DNA of 64,000 nucleotides. It comes from Luzula sylvatica. Its lineage: Eukaryota > Streptophyta > Magnoliopsida > Poales > Juncaceae. Below are positions 48,740 through 59,790 of this stretch, piece after piece. Position numbers and translations under genes: made by a program. The notes below the pieces were generated by a model that worked only from the letters and a program-made list of their open reading frames with translations, was not told the DNA's origin and made no database searches. The stretch's first letter is position 1, and each line of letters opens with the position of its first letter. The stretch spans positions 46,499,566-46,563,565 of the forward strand of contig OX326959.1 in assembly GCA_946800325.1 (NCBI GenBank), written 5' to 3'.

Positions 48740-48850
48740 TTAAGAAACATAATTAGGATAATAGTAAACTCAGTGTAAATACATTTTGTAATTTTTGCTT
48801 TTCTTATTTATAAAAAGACCGAATACCTTTGGTATTCTTTCAAAAAAGAA
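46683..48850 (+). mobile_element. Second LINE (non-LTR retrotransposon), 5'-truncated, inserted upstream of NAD-ME1
   Basis: A non-LTR retrotransposon fragment on the plus strand begins inside ORF2 and ends in a short A-rich tail (TTCTTTCAAAAAAGAATG) near 48850. Sequences homologous to the decayed malic enzyme copy lie on both sides (46607-46660 and 48848-48875), so the LINE split the NAD-ME1 upstream region. Target duplications could not be found, and the left border is set by where the reverse transcriptase homology starts. Confidence 0.8.
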
Positions 48851-49044
48851 TGAAAAAAAAGGAAGATCATGCGTTTTATATCCCAAACTACAAAACCGAG
48901 AATTCAATTCTGAGAATTCGATAATCCCGGGAACAGAACTCTAGATCTCAGAAAAAACGGAAATGAATTATCGGATTTTGTTTGGCAATTCTACTTTATT
49001 CGCTATCAGCTTCTTCTTTCCCTTCTCTCCGTCAAACTTCAACA

Positions 49045-52000
49045 ATGGCGATCTTCCTCCACTCCCTGAGGCGTTCATCGACCTCCGCCGCTCTCCGGCG
49101 ACTGCTCTGCCGTCCGTACTACGGAGATGAGACATCTCCGTCCAGGGGGTACACTACTTGCGAGGGATCTCGTCCTTCTATCATCCACAAGCGCAGCTTG
49201 GATATACTTCATGATCCTTTGTACAATAAGGTATCTCTCTCTCTCTATATATATATCTTTCTCTTAGTCTTACCCCCATTTGTCCATCTTCTTGGCTGGA
49301 ATCATGATCAGCGAGTGAATAATGGGAAACGAAGTAACTAACCAGAGTTATTAACAAATAGGGAACGGCATTCACCATGACAGAGAGAGATAGATTGGAT
49401 CTCAGGGGCCTTCTACCACCTAACGTCATGTCTAACAGACAACAAATCGATCGTTTCAGTAATTCACTTTCCCTTTTTATTCTAAATTAGCATTTACCAA
49501 TTCAATTATGTCATCATCCAAATTGGATCGATACGAGGTTACAAACAGTAAAAATGATTTCTTTATCCTTTCTTGGCAGTGGTTGATCTGAAAAGACTCG
49601 AATTACAAGCTCGAGACGGTCCATCAGATACAAACGCACTTGCCAAGTGGCGCGTTCTCAATAGACTGCACGACCGAAACGAAGTTATGTACTACAAGGC
49701 AAGAAATCCTCCACATTTCCCCTTCTTTTCACTCCATAATACAGAAAAATTACATATATTTTTCGATTATTTTTCACAGATATTGATAGAGAATATAGAG
49801 GAGTACGCGCCGATAGTATACACACCCACAGTGGGCTTAGTGTGTCAAAAATACTGCGGGCTATACAGAAGGCCACGCGGCATGTATTTCAGCGCTGCGG
49901 ATCGAGGTGAAATGATGTCCATGGTTTATAACTGGCCGTCAGATCAAGTGGACATGATAGTGGTGACAGATGGCAGCAGGATATTGGGTCTCGGAGATCT
50001 CGGCGTACAAGGAATTGGAATCGCCATTGGTAAATTGGATTTATACGTCTCTGCTGCTGGAATCAACCCCCAAAGGGTATTTTTGTAAATTCATTCTGTA
50101 TAAAGTTAATTTTCTTTATTTTTAACCTGGTTTTCTTTATTATTGAAGGTTCTTCCTATTATGATTGACGTGGGAACCAATAATGAGAAGCTTCTAACCG
50201 ATCCTCTATGTACCCCCCCTCTCATTCTCTATAAATATAATTGTTATTGTTATTATTATTTTTTATTTTTGGTGAATAGATTTGGGGCTACAAGAGCACA
50301 GATTAGAAGGAGAAGAATATGTATCAGTAATCGACGAATTCATGGAAGCGGTATTTACTCGTTGGCCTAACGTAATTGTTCAGGTAACTAAACCCAACTC
50401 TCAGGGACTTATCCGTAGAAAATAAAAATAAATCTTGCAAGGTCACATACACAAATAATTTCTTCTTTCTTACCAGTTCGAAGATTTCCAAACCAAGTGG
50501 GCCCTCCCTTTGTTGCAACGGTACCGAAGCACTTACCGCATGTTCAATGACGATGTCCAGGTTTTAATACAAACACAACTAAATTAAAATAAATAAAGAT
50601 TATTTTTTGTATTAATATTCTATTTTATGGTTGAATATACTATTTTGTAGGGTACGGCTGGAGTAGCAATAGCGGGGCTTTTAAGCGCGGTCAGAGCTCA
50701 AGGCCGTCCCATGCTTGATTTTCCTAAACAAAAAATCGTCGTTGCCGGTGCTGGCAGGTATTTATAAAATATCAAAATTACCCCTCTATTAAAATGATAT
50801 TATAATTATTGTTAAATATATTATTATGTTTTAGTGCGGGGATTGGTGTGGTGAATGCGGCGAGTAAAACAATGGCGAGAATGCTTGGCAATACCGAGCA
50901 CTCTTTTGAAAGCGCCACGGGTCAATTCTGGATCGTCGATGCCAATGTAATGTGATTTATTTTCTATTTTTTATTTTATTAATTAAATAGTATATTTATA
51001 AATATATTTTTTTGTTGGAATTTTGTTAGGGTTTGATAACAGAAAGTCGAGGAAATATAGACTCGGCAGTGGCGCCATTTGCTAGGAAGCAGAAGGACAT
51101 TAATTCTCATGGACTAAGTGAAGGCTCTTCGTTGGTTGAAGTGGTACAAATTATTATATTAATATTAATATTAATTATTTGTTATCATTGTCATTATCAT
51201 GATTATTATATTTTAATATTATTGTTTAATGAAAATAGGTGAAAAAAGTTAAGCCTGATGTGTTGCTTGGATTATCTGCTGTTGGTGGCTTGTTCTCCAA
51301 AGAAGTAACACACACACACACACACCCCCACTCACTCACACACACACGCAATTAAAATATTTATTTTGTTTTTTTCTAAGGTGTTAGAAGCGCTGAGAGA
51401 TTCGACGACTTGTTCGAGGCCGGCGATTTTTGCGATGTCTAATCCTACAAATAATGGTTATTAAATTTTTATGTTTTTTCACTTGTTAAGAAATTAAAAT
51501 GGAATTTTAGTTAATTTGTATAATGAATTGCATACAATAATTGTTATTATAGCTGAGTGCACGCCAGAAGAGGCCTTCTCTATAATGGGCGAGAATATGA
51601 TATATGCAAGTGGAAGCCCATTTCATGATGTAAATCTTGGTAATTCTCTCTCCTTTCTCTCACACACACTAATATATTTTCTAATTATACCCCTAAATAT
51701 TAATATTTTTTTTTTACGATTCAGGTGAGGGTAAGATTGGACACTCGAACCAAGGCAACAATATGTATCTTTTTCCCGGGTACGTACATAATTTTTACCT
51801 TTTTTTGTTCATAATTATTTGTAAGCATATTTTAACTAAAATTTCGTTAAATTTTGAACTTTTGAAATTGATATTTTATTTAGGATTGGTCTCGGTACGC
51901 TTTTATCTGGCGCCCGTGTCATCTCAGATGGCATGCTTCAAGCCGCGGCCGAATGGTATTTTTATATTTTAGTCCCTCAATTTTGCATTTTTATAATTTC

Positions 52001-52461
52001 TTTCCTTTTTTTTTGTAGCTTGGCAGCGTATATGAAAGAGGACGATGTTCAAAAAGGGATTATTTACCCACCTATTTCCTGGTTATAAATATATTCTTAT
52101 TATATTTTCCATTCAATTTCAACCCTTTATCTCTCCATATATATTACATATTTATTAGTATATATTTTTGAATTATATAGTATAAGGAATATAACAAAAG
52201 AGGTGGCCGCAGCGGTATTAATAGAGGCGGTAAAAGAGGATTTGGCGGAAGGATATCGCGACATGGATTCACGTGAACTCAAAAAACTTACAAAGGTAAA
52301 ATAAAAAAAATAATATATAAATATTTACATATTAGTCCTAATATTTTTTTGACATTATTATTTCTTTTTATTTTGGGTGATAAAAGGAGGAAACGGTTGA
52401 GTACGTGAAGAACAATATGTGGAGTCCTGCGTATCCGACTTTGGTATATAAGCAAGATTGA
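49045..52461 (+). CDS. NAD-ME1: NAD-dependent malic enzyme 1, mitochondrial (62-kDa alpha type)
   Basis: Eighteen exons give 629 residues: 49045-49230, 49362-49458, 49580-49698, 49780-50076, 50149-50209, 50280-50383, 50477-50560, 50651-50757, 50835-50946, 51030-51143, 51239-51304, 51381-51456, 51553-51639, 51725-51779, 51884-51955, 52019-52081, 52181-52295, 52387-52461. It decarboxylates L-malate to pyruvate and CO2 with reduction of NAD+ in the mitochondrial matrix. An Arg/Ser-rich presequence covers about residues 1-35. Then follow GTAFTMTERDRLDLRGLLPP, the catalytic-Tyr motif YAPIVYTPTVG (Tyr148), the VDMIVVTDGSRILGLGDLG region, the metal-site motif FNDDVQGTAGVA, the NAD-binding VVAGAGSAGIG, and AIFAMSNPT. 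The GTAFTMTERDRLDLRGLLPPNVM segment points to the NAD-ME1 rather than the NAD-ME2 subunit. Intron 3 appears to have a GC donor. A decayed partial copy of the 5' region lies at 44.6-45.7 kb, and a LINE sits about 200 bp upstream of the start. Confidence 0.95.
51308..51348 (+). repeat. (CA)n-rich tract in NAD-ME1 intron 11
   Basis: An interrupted CA repeat starting four bases after the donor site of intron 11 (GTAACACACA). Confidence 0.8.
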
Positions 52462-53129
52462 TAAGATTATTATTATTCTTGGTACAATAAATATATACTT
52501 ATTATTTATTCACATGATGATATATCATGTTGATTTGGTATATGTTTTTGTAACCTATTGTTTGTATATTATTTCTTCCATTGAGCCATGATAGTGTTTT
52601 GATGGTTTATTTATCTGTAGTTAATCATTATGCAAGTACTAAATTGTCATGACTTGTATTTTTTGAACTTGTAAACTACTAAATTATTTATGATACTTAT
52701 AGATTGTCAAATTCATGGCCAAAGCGAACAATAAAGAAACTAGATATATGGTTCAATTTAATTATTCAACCATTTTGCCCTATTTCAATACTGTGTGTAC
52801 TTCAATTTTCTTTCTGTGGCATTTACTAAATTTAACATCTTCCTAAATAATTATAGATTATAAATATTAAGGATCATGTGATGATGTATGCAGTTTATTA
52901 AAGATATGATTTGATCATTTGAGTCCAATAAGCCCTATTTTTATATCTGCTTTTATCACTTCCATTTTTGAGATATATTCTCATCATTTCATATATAATG
53001 ATTTAATACTTTTGGTTTTAATGACTAATAGCTAGAAGCGTAAACGGAGCAGATAAGGATGGATAATGGTTATACTATATTTGTATCCGCGTTTAATTTT
53101 TTCGGATACACAAAATTTTCCTCACAAGA
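52462..53129. other. NAD-ME1 3' flank and spacer
   Basis: AT-rich 3' UTR and intergenic sequence with no recognised gene or repeat. Confidence 0.4.
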
Positions 53130-54097
53130 GCATGGAATTTTTTTTTTTTTGCTTCAGCGTCCGTAGGCTATGTACAATATCATCATTACAAGTCGAGTTT
53201 GTATTAGAAACAGTGATCGAAGTTGACGGTTCCGTTGATAAATCAAGGACCTAAAATACGTCGAACGAAAAACGTTTTCTTTGTATCATGATACAGTAGG
53301 TAATTGAAAATCCAAGTTTGTTATTTGGATTCTCAGATTTGAAAAGATCCTAAAATCGTTTCCTGGATTTTGAGAAGAAGAAAGAATTAAATTATGGGAA
53401 TAGAAATCCTAAATTGGGAGAAGGAACCCTTCGTCGCAATCCTTATTTGCAACTCTTCTTCACAACCTTTCTTTGAGACTCTTCTTCACAACCTTTCTTC
53501 GCAACTCTTCTTCACAATCCTTCTTTGCAACTCTTCGTCACAATCCTTCTCCGCGACTCTTCATCGTAGGTTCACAACCCTTAATCTCTGCACAGTCCTT
53601 CGCAACTCTTCGTCGAATTAGAGGTCGGAAATGTAATAAGGTTTAAGTCGATTTTTTGGTAGAGTTTGAGTTGATTTTCAATCAAATTTCAATCGAATTT
53701 CAGTTGAATATCCAGTTGAAATTGATGCAACGAGGAAGGGCCAGCGATTTAAGAATTTAATGGCCAGCGATTTAGTCGATTTAAGCGATTTAATTGAAGA
53801 ATTGAAGCATTGATTTAATCGATTTAAGGATTGAAGGTAGTCGATTTAAGCGATTTAAGACCAGCGATTGTCAGTAGAATTTCAGCGATTTAAGGTTTTG
53901 ATAAAGATTGAAAGAGGAACGATGTGAGAGAAGAAGTTCTGTGGTTTGCAATGAAAGAAGTGGGGAGGTTTTGACAAGAAAATCGATTGAAGAGGGGGGA
54001 AGATCGAAGAAAAAAAAAAACGCAATAAATTGCAATGTCAAAGTCTACCGTCACTGTCGACTGTCCAGGCGAACGCCATGGATAGCGAAGAAGAAGG
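53130..54097 (-). mobile_element. Second copy of the retroposon-like repeat
   Basis: Diverged relative of the insertion at 6341-7146: both have a T run at the left end, then GTAGGCTAT..ACAATATCA.., the ACGTCGAA..AAACGTTTTCTTTGT block, and at the right end AACGCAATAAATT followed by a stretch ending CTGTCCAGG. The middle differs and contains repeated CGCAACTCTTCNTCAC units (about 53440-53610) and repeated GCGATTTAAG units (about 53740-53900). It stops exactly where the tandem duplication begins at 54098. No target duplication could be assigned. Confidence 0.6.
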
Positions 54098-54987
54098 AAA
54101 GATGTACGATATACACTTGTGTATTATATCTTTTATGATGTATCTTATACGTTTTAGATATATATGATATATCTTTGTTAAATTCAATACATTTTATATC
54201 TTTTTTACATCTATGATAGATCATTGTTCGTTACACTTTATTAGACATATCATATGCAATTTATATGTATGATACAATTTTTAAAATATAAATACATGTT
54301 ATATCTTTTTATGTGTATATTATACTTTTGTGTAATTCGTTATACCTTTTAAGATAAAGTTTTTTTGTCCACGGCTGGATCATATTTATATTTTTTTTGT
54401 ATGATAATTTATACTTTTTTTTGCGGCGTGACGTTTGTGCATTCAAAATTTGACAAATGCGATTAAAATTGAAAAAATCAACTGTCACGTGTCATGTTTC
54501 TATTGATGATGTATATTTGGAGCGCATATCCATGAAGAGCACTAGTGAATTTCTTATATAAATCAAAACAATTAAGATCGAGTTATGTTAAATTTTATAC
54601 ACCTCTTTTCCGTTGTTTTGACAAACCCACGAGGTTTTTCACCATGTTATTAAACAAGGTAACTGGTAATTGGTAAAACTTTCTTACGATATAATGTATT
54701 TCCGTCAGGAGAGTATGGAAAATTGAATCCATAGAATCTTTAAGATATTTATGCGTAGATAGCATTTTGCACCTTATTAATTAATCATAAAGATAAAATT
54801 TATGTTCCCTCGCTTCTATAATACAATGAACTAATAAAAAAGATAGCATCAATATATAAGAAATGTACTACAAAATCCAAAACACAACTAAATAAGAAAT
54901 ATATACATAAAAAGGATAATAAGCATAAATAACCATAATAAACAAAAAGATAAAAATAAAAATAAAAATAAAAATAAAAATATAATA

Positions 54988-56695
54988 CTACAAATCCATC
55001 TGAAAAATAAGGTCGTCCTCAAACCCTCGTCCGTGAAAAAACTCTTCTACAATCTCTGTCGAGGGGAGCTCAAAATCCGTGTCGTCCGCATCGGAGTCCT
55101 CATCATCATCCGTGTCGGGCAATTTAGCTTTAGGAAGCGTGACGGTCCGCAATAAATCCGGAAGGACTTGTACGGCGTGCATGGCCCAAGCCCCCGTGAC
55201 ACTACTATGCGGTCCTCGAGTATATGGAGGCTCCTCCGCGAAACGGAAGACCAACCAGTGGTCGTCGTCTACCTGAGTGACGGGGAGCTGAAAGTCATAA
55301 GGACCTGAATGGCCCTCTGCTCCACCATGCTTGGCAGGGCAATCTACACGAAACCTATTTGATATTTAACCAAATATAAGTTAGGAGATCAAGATCAATT
55401 AATTGGAGATATGATTATAACAAAATCACACAGTAAATAAACATGGAGTATTTAACAAGTGTAATGTACCTCCAAGAAGAAGCGGCCCGTAATGCCTCGG
55501 CCACCATGATCGAGGTGCCATCCAATGGGATGAAGGTGCCTGAGTCTGATCCAGTGAGCACAATCGATGGAAGCACATCCTCCTATATATGCAAAAAAAT
55601 AATTGACACTTTAGCTTAGCTCATTTATGTTTACAAGAATATAATCATATATACGGTTTAAAATTTGAGTTATATCATGTATTTCACTACAGCACCAATG
55701 CCGTTTAGTGTGTAAAACTCTAAATCTGAAATTTTTGCTCAACTTGTACTCAAGTCTCCACTTAAGAAACTAACTTTCCGAGATACAGTTTCGAATCGAA
55801 GACGATTAATTTAAACAAATGCTGCATTCAGCAAAGTGAACCAGTAAACATACATCCAAAGTCCAAACAATATATAATACTACTTTAATGATCATACTAA
55901 AACAACCCTACCGATAAGTAAACCGAGCATCTTTATAGTTTGTACCCTTATATTTTGACCAATTAGCCCTAAAAGGTCCAATTAATGAGATAAAAGATGA
56001 ATATAATAGTTTGGCAGAGCAAGAACAAAGCAATCACAATCAAGATCTCTAATTTCTCTTTTGTATCCGCAAGTAAGACCAATTTTTAACTCAACATACA
56101 CCCACCAAAAATATGAAAATATTGTACACTAGACATAAGATCTAAACATGGAGAATAAAAAGAAACTATATGATCTTATGAAATGGTATAATTACAAACA
56201 TAATCTCAACAAATCAAAGATCTAAACATTAACATAGAATTCCTTCAAAAAAAAAAATGTGCATCGATCATCAATATAATGTTAAAAGAACAAGTAATTG
56301 GAAAAACAAAACAAACAAGATTTGATCTTTTTTGACAAGAAATTCAAGAAACAAAACTTGTTTTAACCTATCAAGAAAAGAAATATTACCTGTATGGGGG
56401 AAGCAATGTCCACTCCCTCAGCCTTGCCCTGTGGCACGTCAGCATGCTGATCTACATCCTCTCCGGTGGCAGCATCCACGAGAGGTGCTGGTGCACTGCG
56501 GCCAGCTATACACCTCGCGCCGTACCAATCGAGGGCAGTCTCGCCAATGGACTCGGTACCGAGCACGCATCCCAAACACGAGGGTGCCTCGATGGTCTCA
56601 ATGAAACTCTCCCTGCGTGAAGAAGAGGAGCTACCAAGACGGGAAATGGGGAAAGGAATGGCGGATCAGAGAAAGCCAGCAATTCCAAAACCCAT
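54988..56695 (-). pseudogene. Unrecognised three-exon gene with in-frame TGA at codon 10, copy 1
   Basis: Exons 56695-56390, 55582-55470 and 55354-54988 have clean GT-AG borders and matching phases and would give 261 codons. The ninth codon is followed by TGA (56668-56666) in MGFGIAGFL-stop-SAIPFPISRL, and no later in-frame ATG exists in exon 1, so as written it cannot make the full protein from this start. Features: Ser/Arg stretch SSSSSRRESF; CLGCVLGTESIGETALDWYGARCIAG; exon 2 with PSIVLTGSDSGTFIPLDGTS; exon 3 with HSGPYDFQLPVTQVDDDHWLVFRF; and an acidic tail (DTDDDEDSDADDTDFE). I do not recognise the family. The gene body and introns are identical to copy 2 apart from one coding change (Glu here, Asp in copy 2, in the motif EIVxEFF). 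The 5' leader has a GA run at about 56750-56769. It may be a pseudogene duplicated after inactivation or may use an unseen alternative 5' exon. Confidence 0.6.
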
Positions 56696-57010
56696 TGCAG
56701 TCTAAAACGTCAGAGAAACAAAGTAATTAAGAGAACTCGAGGTTGCTAAGAGAGAGAGAGAGAGAGAGAATAAGCAAGATTGCTGGAGTGAGAGAGCGAG
56801 AGGGAGGCCTTGCAGATATAAGGGAGCCATTGCTCAGCATTGGTGTATACTTTACATGAGCGTGGTGCATAATCTTAAATAATTACCTTATAATTCTATT
56901 TAACCGTTTTGAATATGGGCCTTAACACTCAAACTCAGTAATTACCTCCAAGGATTGAAGTACGTAGTACATCGTAAAAGTATATGAGGTTTTTCATTCT
57001 TAATGAAATT

Positions 57011-57740
57011 CTAAAACAACAGAGTTATAGCATTAAAAACACCACATGTTTTTTTATTGGGTTTTCCTTTGAAGAACGTTTTAGAGTGCAAAATTCGGTC
57101 CAGTAAATCCGACACTAAGCTTCCCTTAGGTAGACCGGAAAACAACACCACGGACTTGATCCAACACATTTCTCGCATGTCCGTATCTAACAAATCAATA
57201 TTTGGAAATCGCGCTTTTATAATTTGAAGGGCCTCTCGTTTCGCTCCAAGATACACAACTCTAAACGTGACGGACATGTTGCCTTTCTGATCGGACTCAG
57301 GAAGATCAGCTCCGACAAAATCCGATAGATAAAACTCATCGGACATGTTGGCACAGACTGCCACGTGTCAACTAATTTGATAACCAATTGATCGAACCGG
57401 GACGGTTTTATATGAAAACCGAGATCCGGTCCGGTACTACCACAAGTTTCACATTCAGAGCATAAATTGCATCCCAATTGCCTCCTCCCCCGCATCGTAT
57501 AACCCAAAAAACATCCTCACACATGACACTCCGATTCAAAACTCGACCCGATGGGTCAATCAAAATAGCATCGGCGACATTATCTGATGCTAAGCCATAT
57601 TTTCATGACATAAAGCCAAAACCCCCACCTGCGATATGACCGCCTAATCCGACTGTCGGGCATGATCTTGCAGGGAAAGCAAGTAATGGACTCGACTCGG
57701 AAATTGCATTTTAAAACTCGCCTAAAGTTGCACCCGACTC
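57011..57740 (-). pseudogene. Berberine-bridge-enzyme-like (FAD-linked oxidase) fragment, copy 1
   Basis: Read on the minus strand from about 57740 to 57011, the three frames together carry the middle of a BBE-like protein: SSPLLAFPARSCPTVGLGGHIAGGGFGFM, then a stop, KYGLASDNVADAILIDPSGRVLNR, EDVFWVIRCGGGGNWDAIYALNVKLVVVPDR, then after frameshifts VIKLVDTWQSV and NIDLLDTDMREMCWIKSVVLFSGLPKG. BBE-like enzymes are secreted flavoproteins that oxidise carbohydrates or alkaloids. At least two in-frame stops (before AISESS and after GFGFMS) and two frameshifts, plus missing N- and C-terminal parts, show a dead fragment. It is the same in copy 2. Confidence 0.85.
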
Positions 57741-58730
57741 GAACAACACACACTTTTCATTGTTTCTCAAGCAACACCATCATTGAAGATGACCACATGG
57801 TTTTCTTGTTTTTCCTACAAACACCGTAATTTAAGACCAAAACATGCCAATTTCTATATTTTTAAAGAAAATAAAAAAATACAAAAAATGAAGTCTAACT
57901 CTTTTAAAAAAATAAATTATCATATCTCTTTAATAATATCAAAATTGATGTCTGGAACGAGGAAAAATACTAAGTATTCAGGGTTTATTAAAAGACATAA
58001 TTGAAGACTATCTATCACATGTATATTTTTATTTATTTCAAAACTTCATAAAAATGTGAAAAGTGAAGTCTAATACCTTCAGAAAGATCAATTATCAATT
58101 GTTTACAAACAATGTCAAAATTGATGTTTAAAAATAGAGGAGTACTCATTTTCATGGGTTTCTTAAAAAACACCATCATTGAAGACAACACTTGTAATTT
58201 TCAAATTTTTTGTCAAAATTTTTCAAAAAAACTCGTATAGAGAATTCTAACACCTTCAACAAATTTAGTTATCGTATTTTCTAGAAAAATTCGAAATTTA
58301 TCTCTATGATGAGAACATTACCATTTTTCGGGTTATCATAAAAAGCGCAAAAAATGAAGACTAAACAAGCAAATTTTTATTTTTTCAAACCTTCAAATTT
58401 TTTTGAAAGTAAAGTCTAACACCCTAAACAAAGTCGATTATCATATTTTTTCTGAAAACTTGACAAAATTAAAGAATAAAATGAGAAAAATACTCAGTTT
58501 TTCCGATTGATCGCACCAGAGAATCTCAGTTGAGATTTCTCTACTCGTATCCCCCTCGAGAACGCGTCTTTCGATTGTGGCAAATTCTCCTAAAATTTCC
58601 ACAAACTTGCTCGAGATTCAATCTCTTTCTCTCTTCTAACTTGTCTCACAAGTAGGTTTATTTTCTCTCATTCAGATCTAGAAAATGGCCAGAGGAAGAG
58701 TGAGAGGAGATGCTCATATCTTATAATCAA
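57741..58730. other. AT-rich spacer in duplication copy 1
   Basis: Repeated loose units with CAAAATTGATGTYTRGAA and AAAATACTCA occur at about 57940, 58110 and 58480, suggesting older local duplications. No gene recognised. Confidence 0.4.
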
Positions 58731-58768
58731 AGCCTCTCATTCTGTACGTCTTGCCGCACAACTTGGTG

Positions 58769-58947
58769 CGTCATGACGGACCAGTCACTATTACTTAATC
58801 AAACATTTATACATGTGGTGCGTCAGGACGGACAATACTGTGCGTCATGACGCACTGAATGGTGCGCCATGACGGTATACTCACATATTGGCCTATATAT
58901 AAATACATTACTGTGCGTCATGACGGACCATATGGTGCGTCATGACG
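58769..58947. repeat. Cluster of CGTCATGACG palindromes
   Basis: Six units at 58769-58778, 58821-58830 (CGTCAGGACG), 58843-58852, 58865-58874 (CGCCATGACG), 58916-58925 and 58938-58947. Each is usually preceded by GTG and often followed by GAC. The palindrome holds two inverted TGACG half-sites, the core bound by TGA-type bZIP factors. Spacing is irregular (12 to 43 bases between units). Confidence 0.85.
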
Positions 58948-59790
58948 GACTATTTAATTCTGTTATATATGTATAATCATATTATGTATCCAATCGTTCC
59001 AACAAACACGTACGTTCATCTACCCTCATTTGTACAATCTACTAGTTGATATGTAATTGTATTTCCTTCAAAAATATTATCACCTCAACTATTAAATATT
59101 AAATATAGTATGTATTTTACATATTCAAACTATTTAAGTATACTTAAAATAAACAATAATACATAAACGCAAACCAAATCACAAAGAAAATAAAAAATAG
59201 GATGACACATATATTAATAGAATAAGTATCCGAATATGTTAATATATGAATATACTATATGTATCTGTATTCGGATACAAATATTATCCATTTCGTTATG
59301 TATACGTATACGAATATGTTGATTAGAATACAAATATTTACCAAATATAATTACAGTTTGATCGGATAATATCCTACCCGTTTACACCCCTACGAATAAT
59401 TACTAACAATACTTGTCCCAAAACATGTGAGTCCCCAAACATGTGAGTCCCCAAACACGGAAGGCTCAAAACATGAAACTAATTTCGATCATATTTGTCA
59501 TACATATCTCACTTTAATGGATGAAGTCATCATTTTAGTGTAAGATACTTCATAAAATAAATTCGATCATCAGAAAAGAAGAAGAAGAAATAGTTACTTC
59601 TTTTAGGAATGTATGCTAAAATTGAATTATGTACACGGAGAAATATAGTGCATTTCATGGATATGCACTTCCATTTGCACGTCGTCATCAACAAGGGCTT
59701 GACATGCGACGGTAGATTTTTTAAATTCTTACCAAAATCCGTGCACTCCAAAACACACTTCGTCTCTCATCAAGATTTTATAACTGATTT
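58948..59790. other. AT-rich end of duplication copy 1
   Basis: No gene recognised. A short tandem repeat of AAACATGTGAGTCCCC is seen at about 59420-59455. Confidence 0.4.

Larger units (their letters stand above)
54098..59790. repeat. Tandem duplication, copy 1 (about 5.7 kb unit)
   Basis: From ATGTACGATATACACTTGTG at about 54098 the sequence recurs from 59791 to the window end, with corresponding gene positions shifted by a constant 5,701 bp. The unit carries the three-exon unknown gene, the BBE-like pseudogene and, in its last 1.5 kb, the CGTCATGACG cluster (whose twin, if any, lies past the window). About 54098-54985 differs at many positions from copy 2, about 55047-57624 is essentially identical, and about 57800-58290 differs by one to two percent. 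Confidence 0.9.

Noticed and set aside
53130..54097. Exact target duplication (CATGGA) around the second retroposon copy
   Set aside because: The right-hand CATGGA lies inside sequence still homologous to the first copy, so it does not mark the element end.
56666..56668. Reading the shared TGA as selenocysteine
   Set aside because: Land plants lack the selenocysteine insertion machinery, and no SECIS-like context can be argued from sequence.
56332..56705. Open frames on the plus strand opposite exon 1 of the unknown gene (and the copy at 62033-62406)
   Set aside because: They are antisense shadows of a GC-richer minus-strand exon with matching splice phases; no family features.
58769..58947. 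CRISPR-like array
   Set aside because: Repeat units are only 10 bp, spacing is irregular and the genome is a plant nuclear genome.
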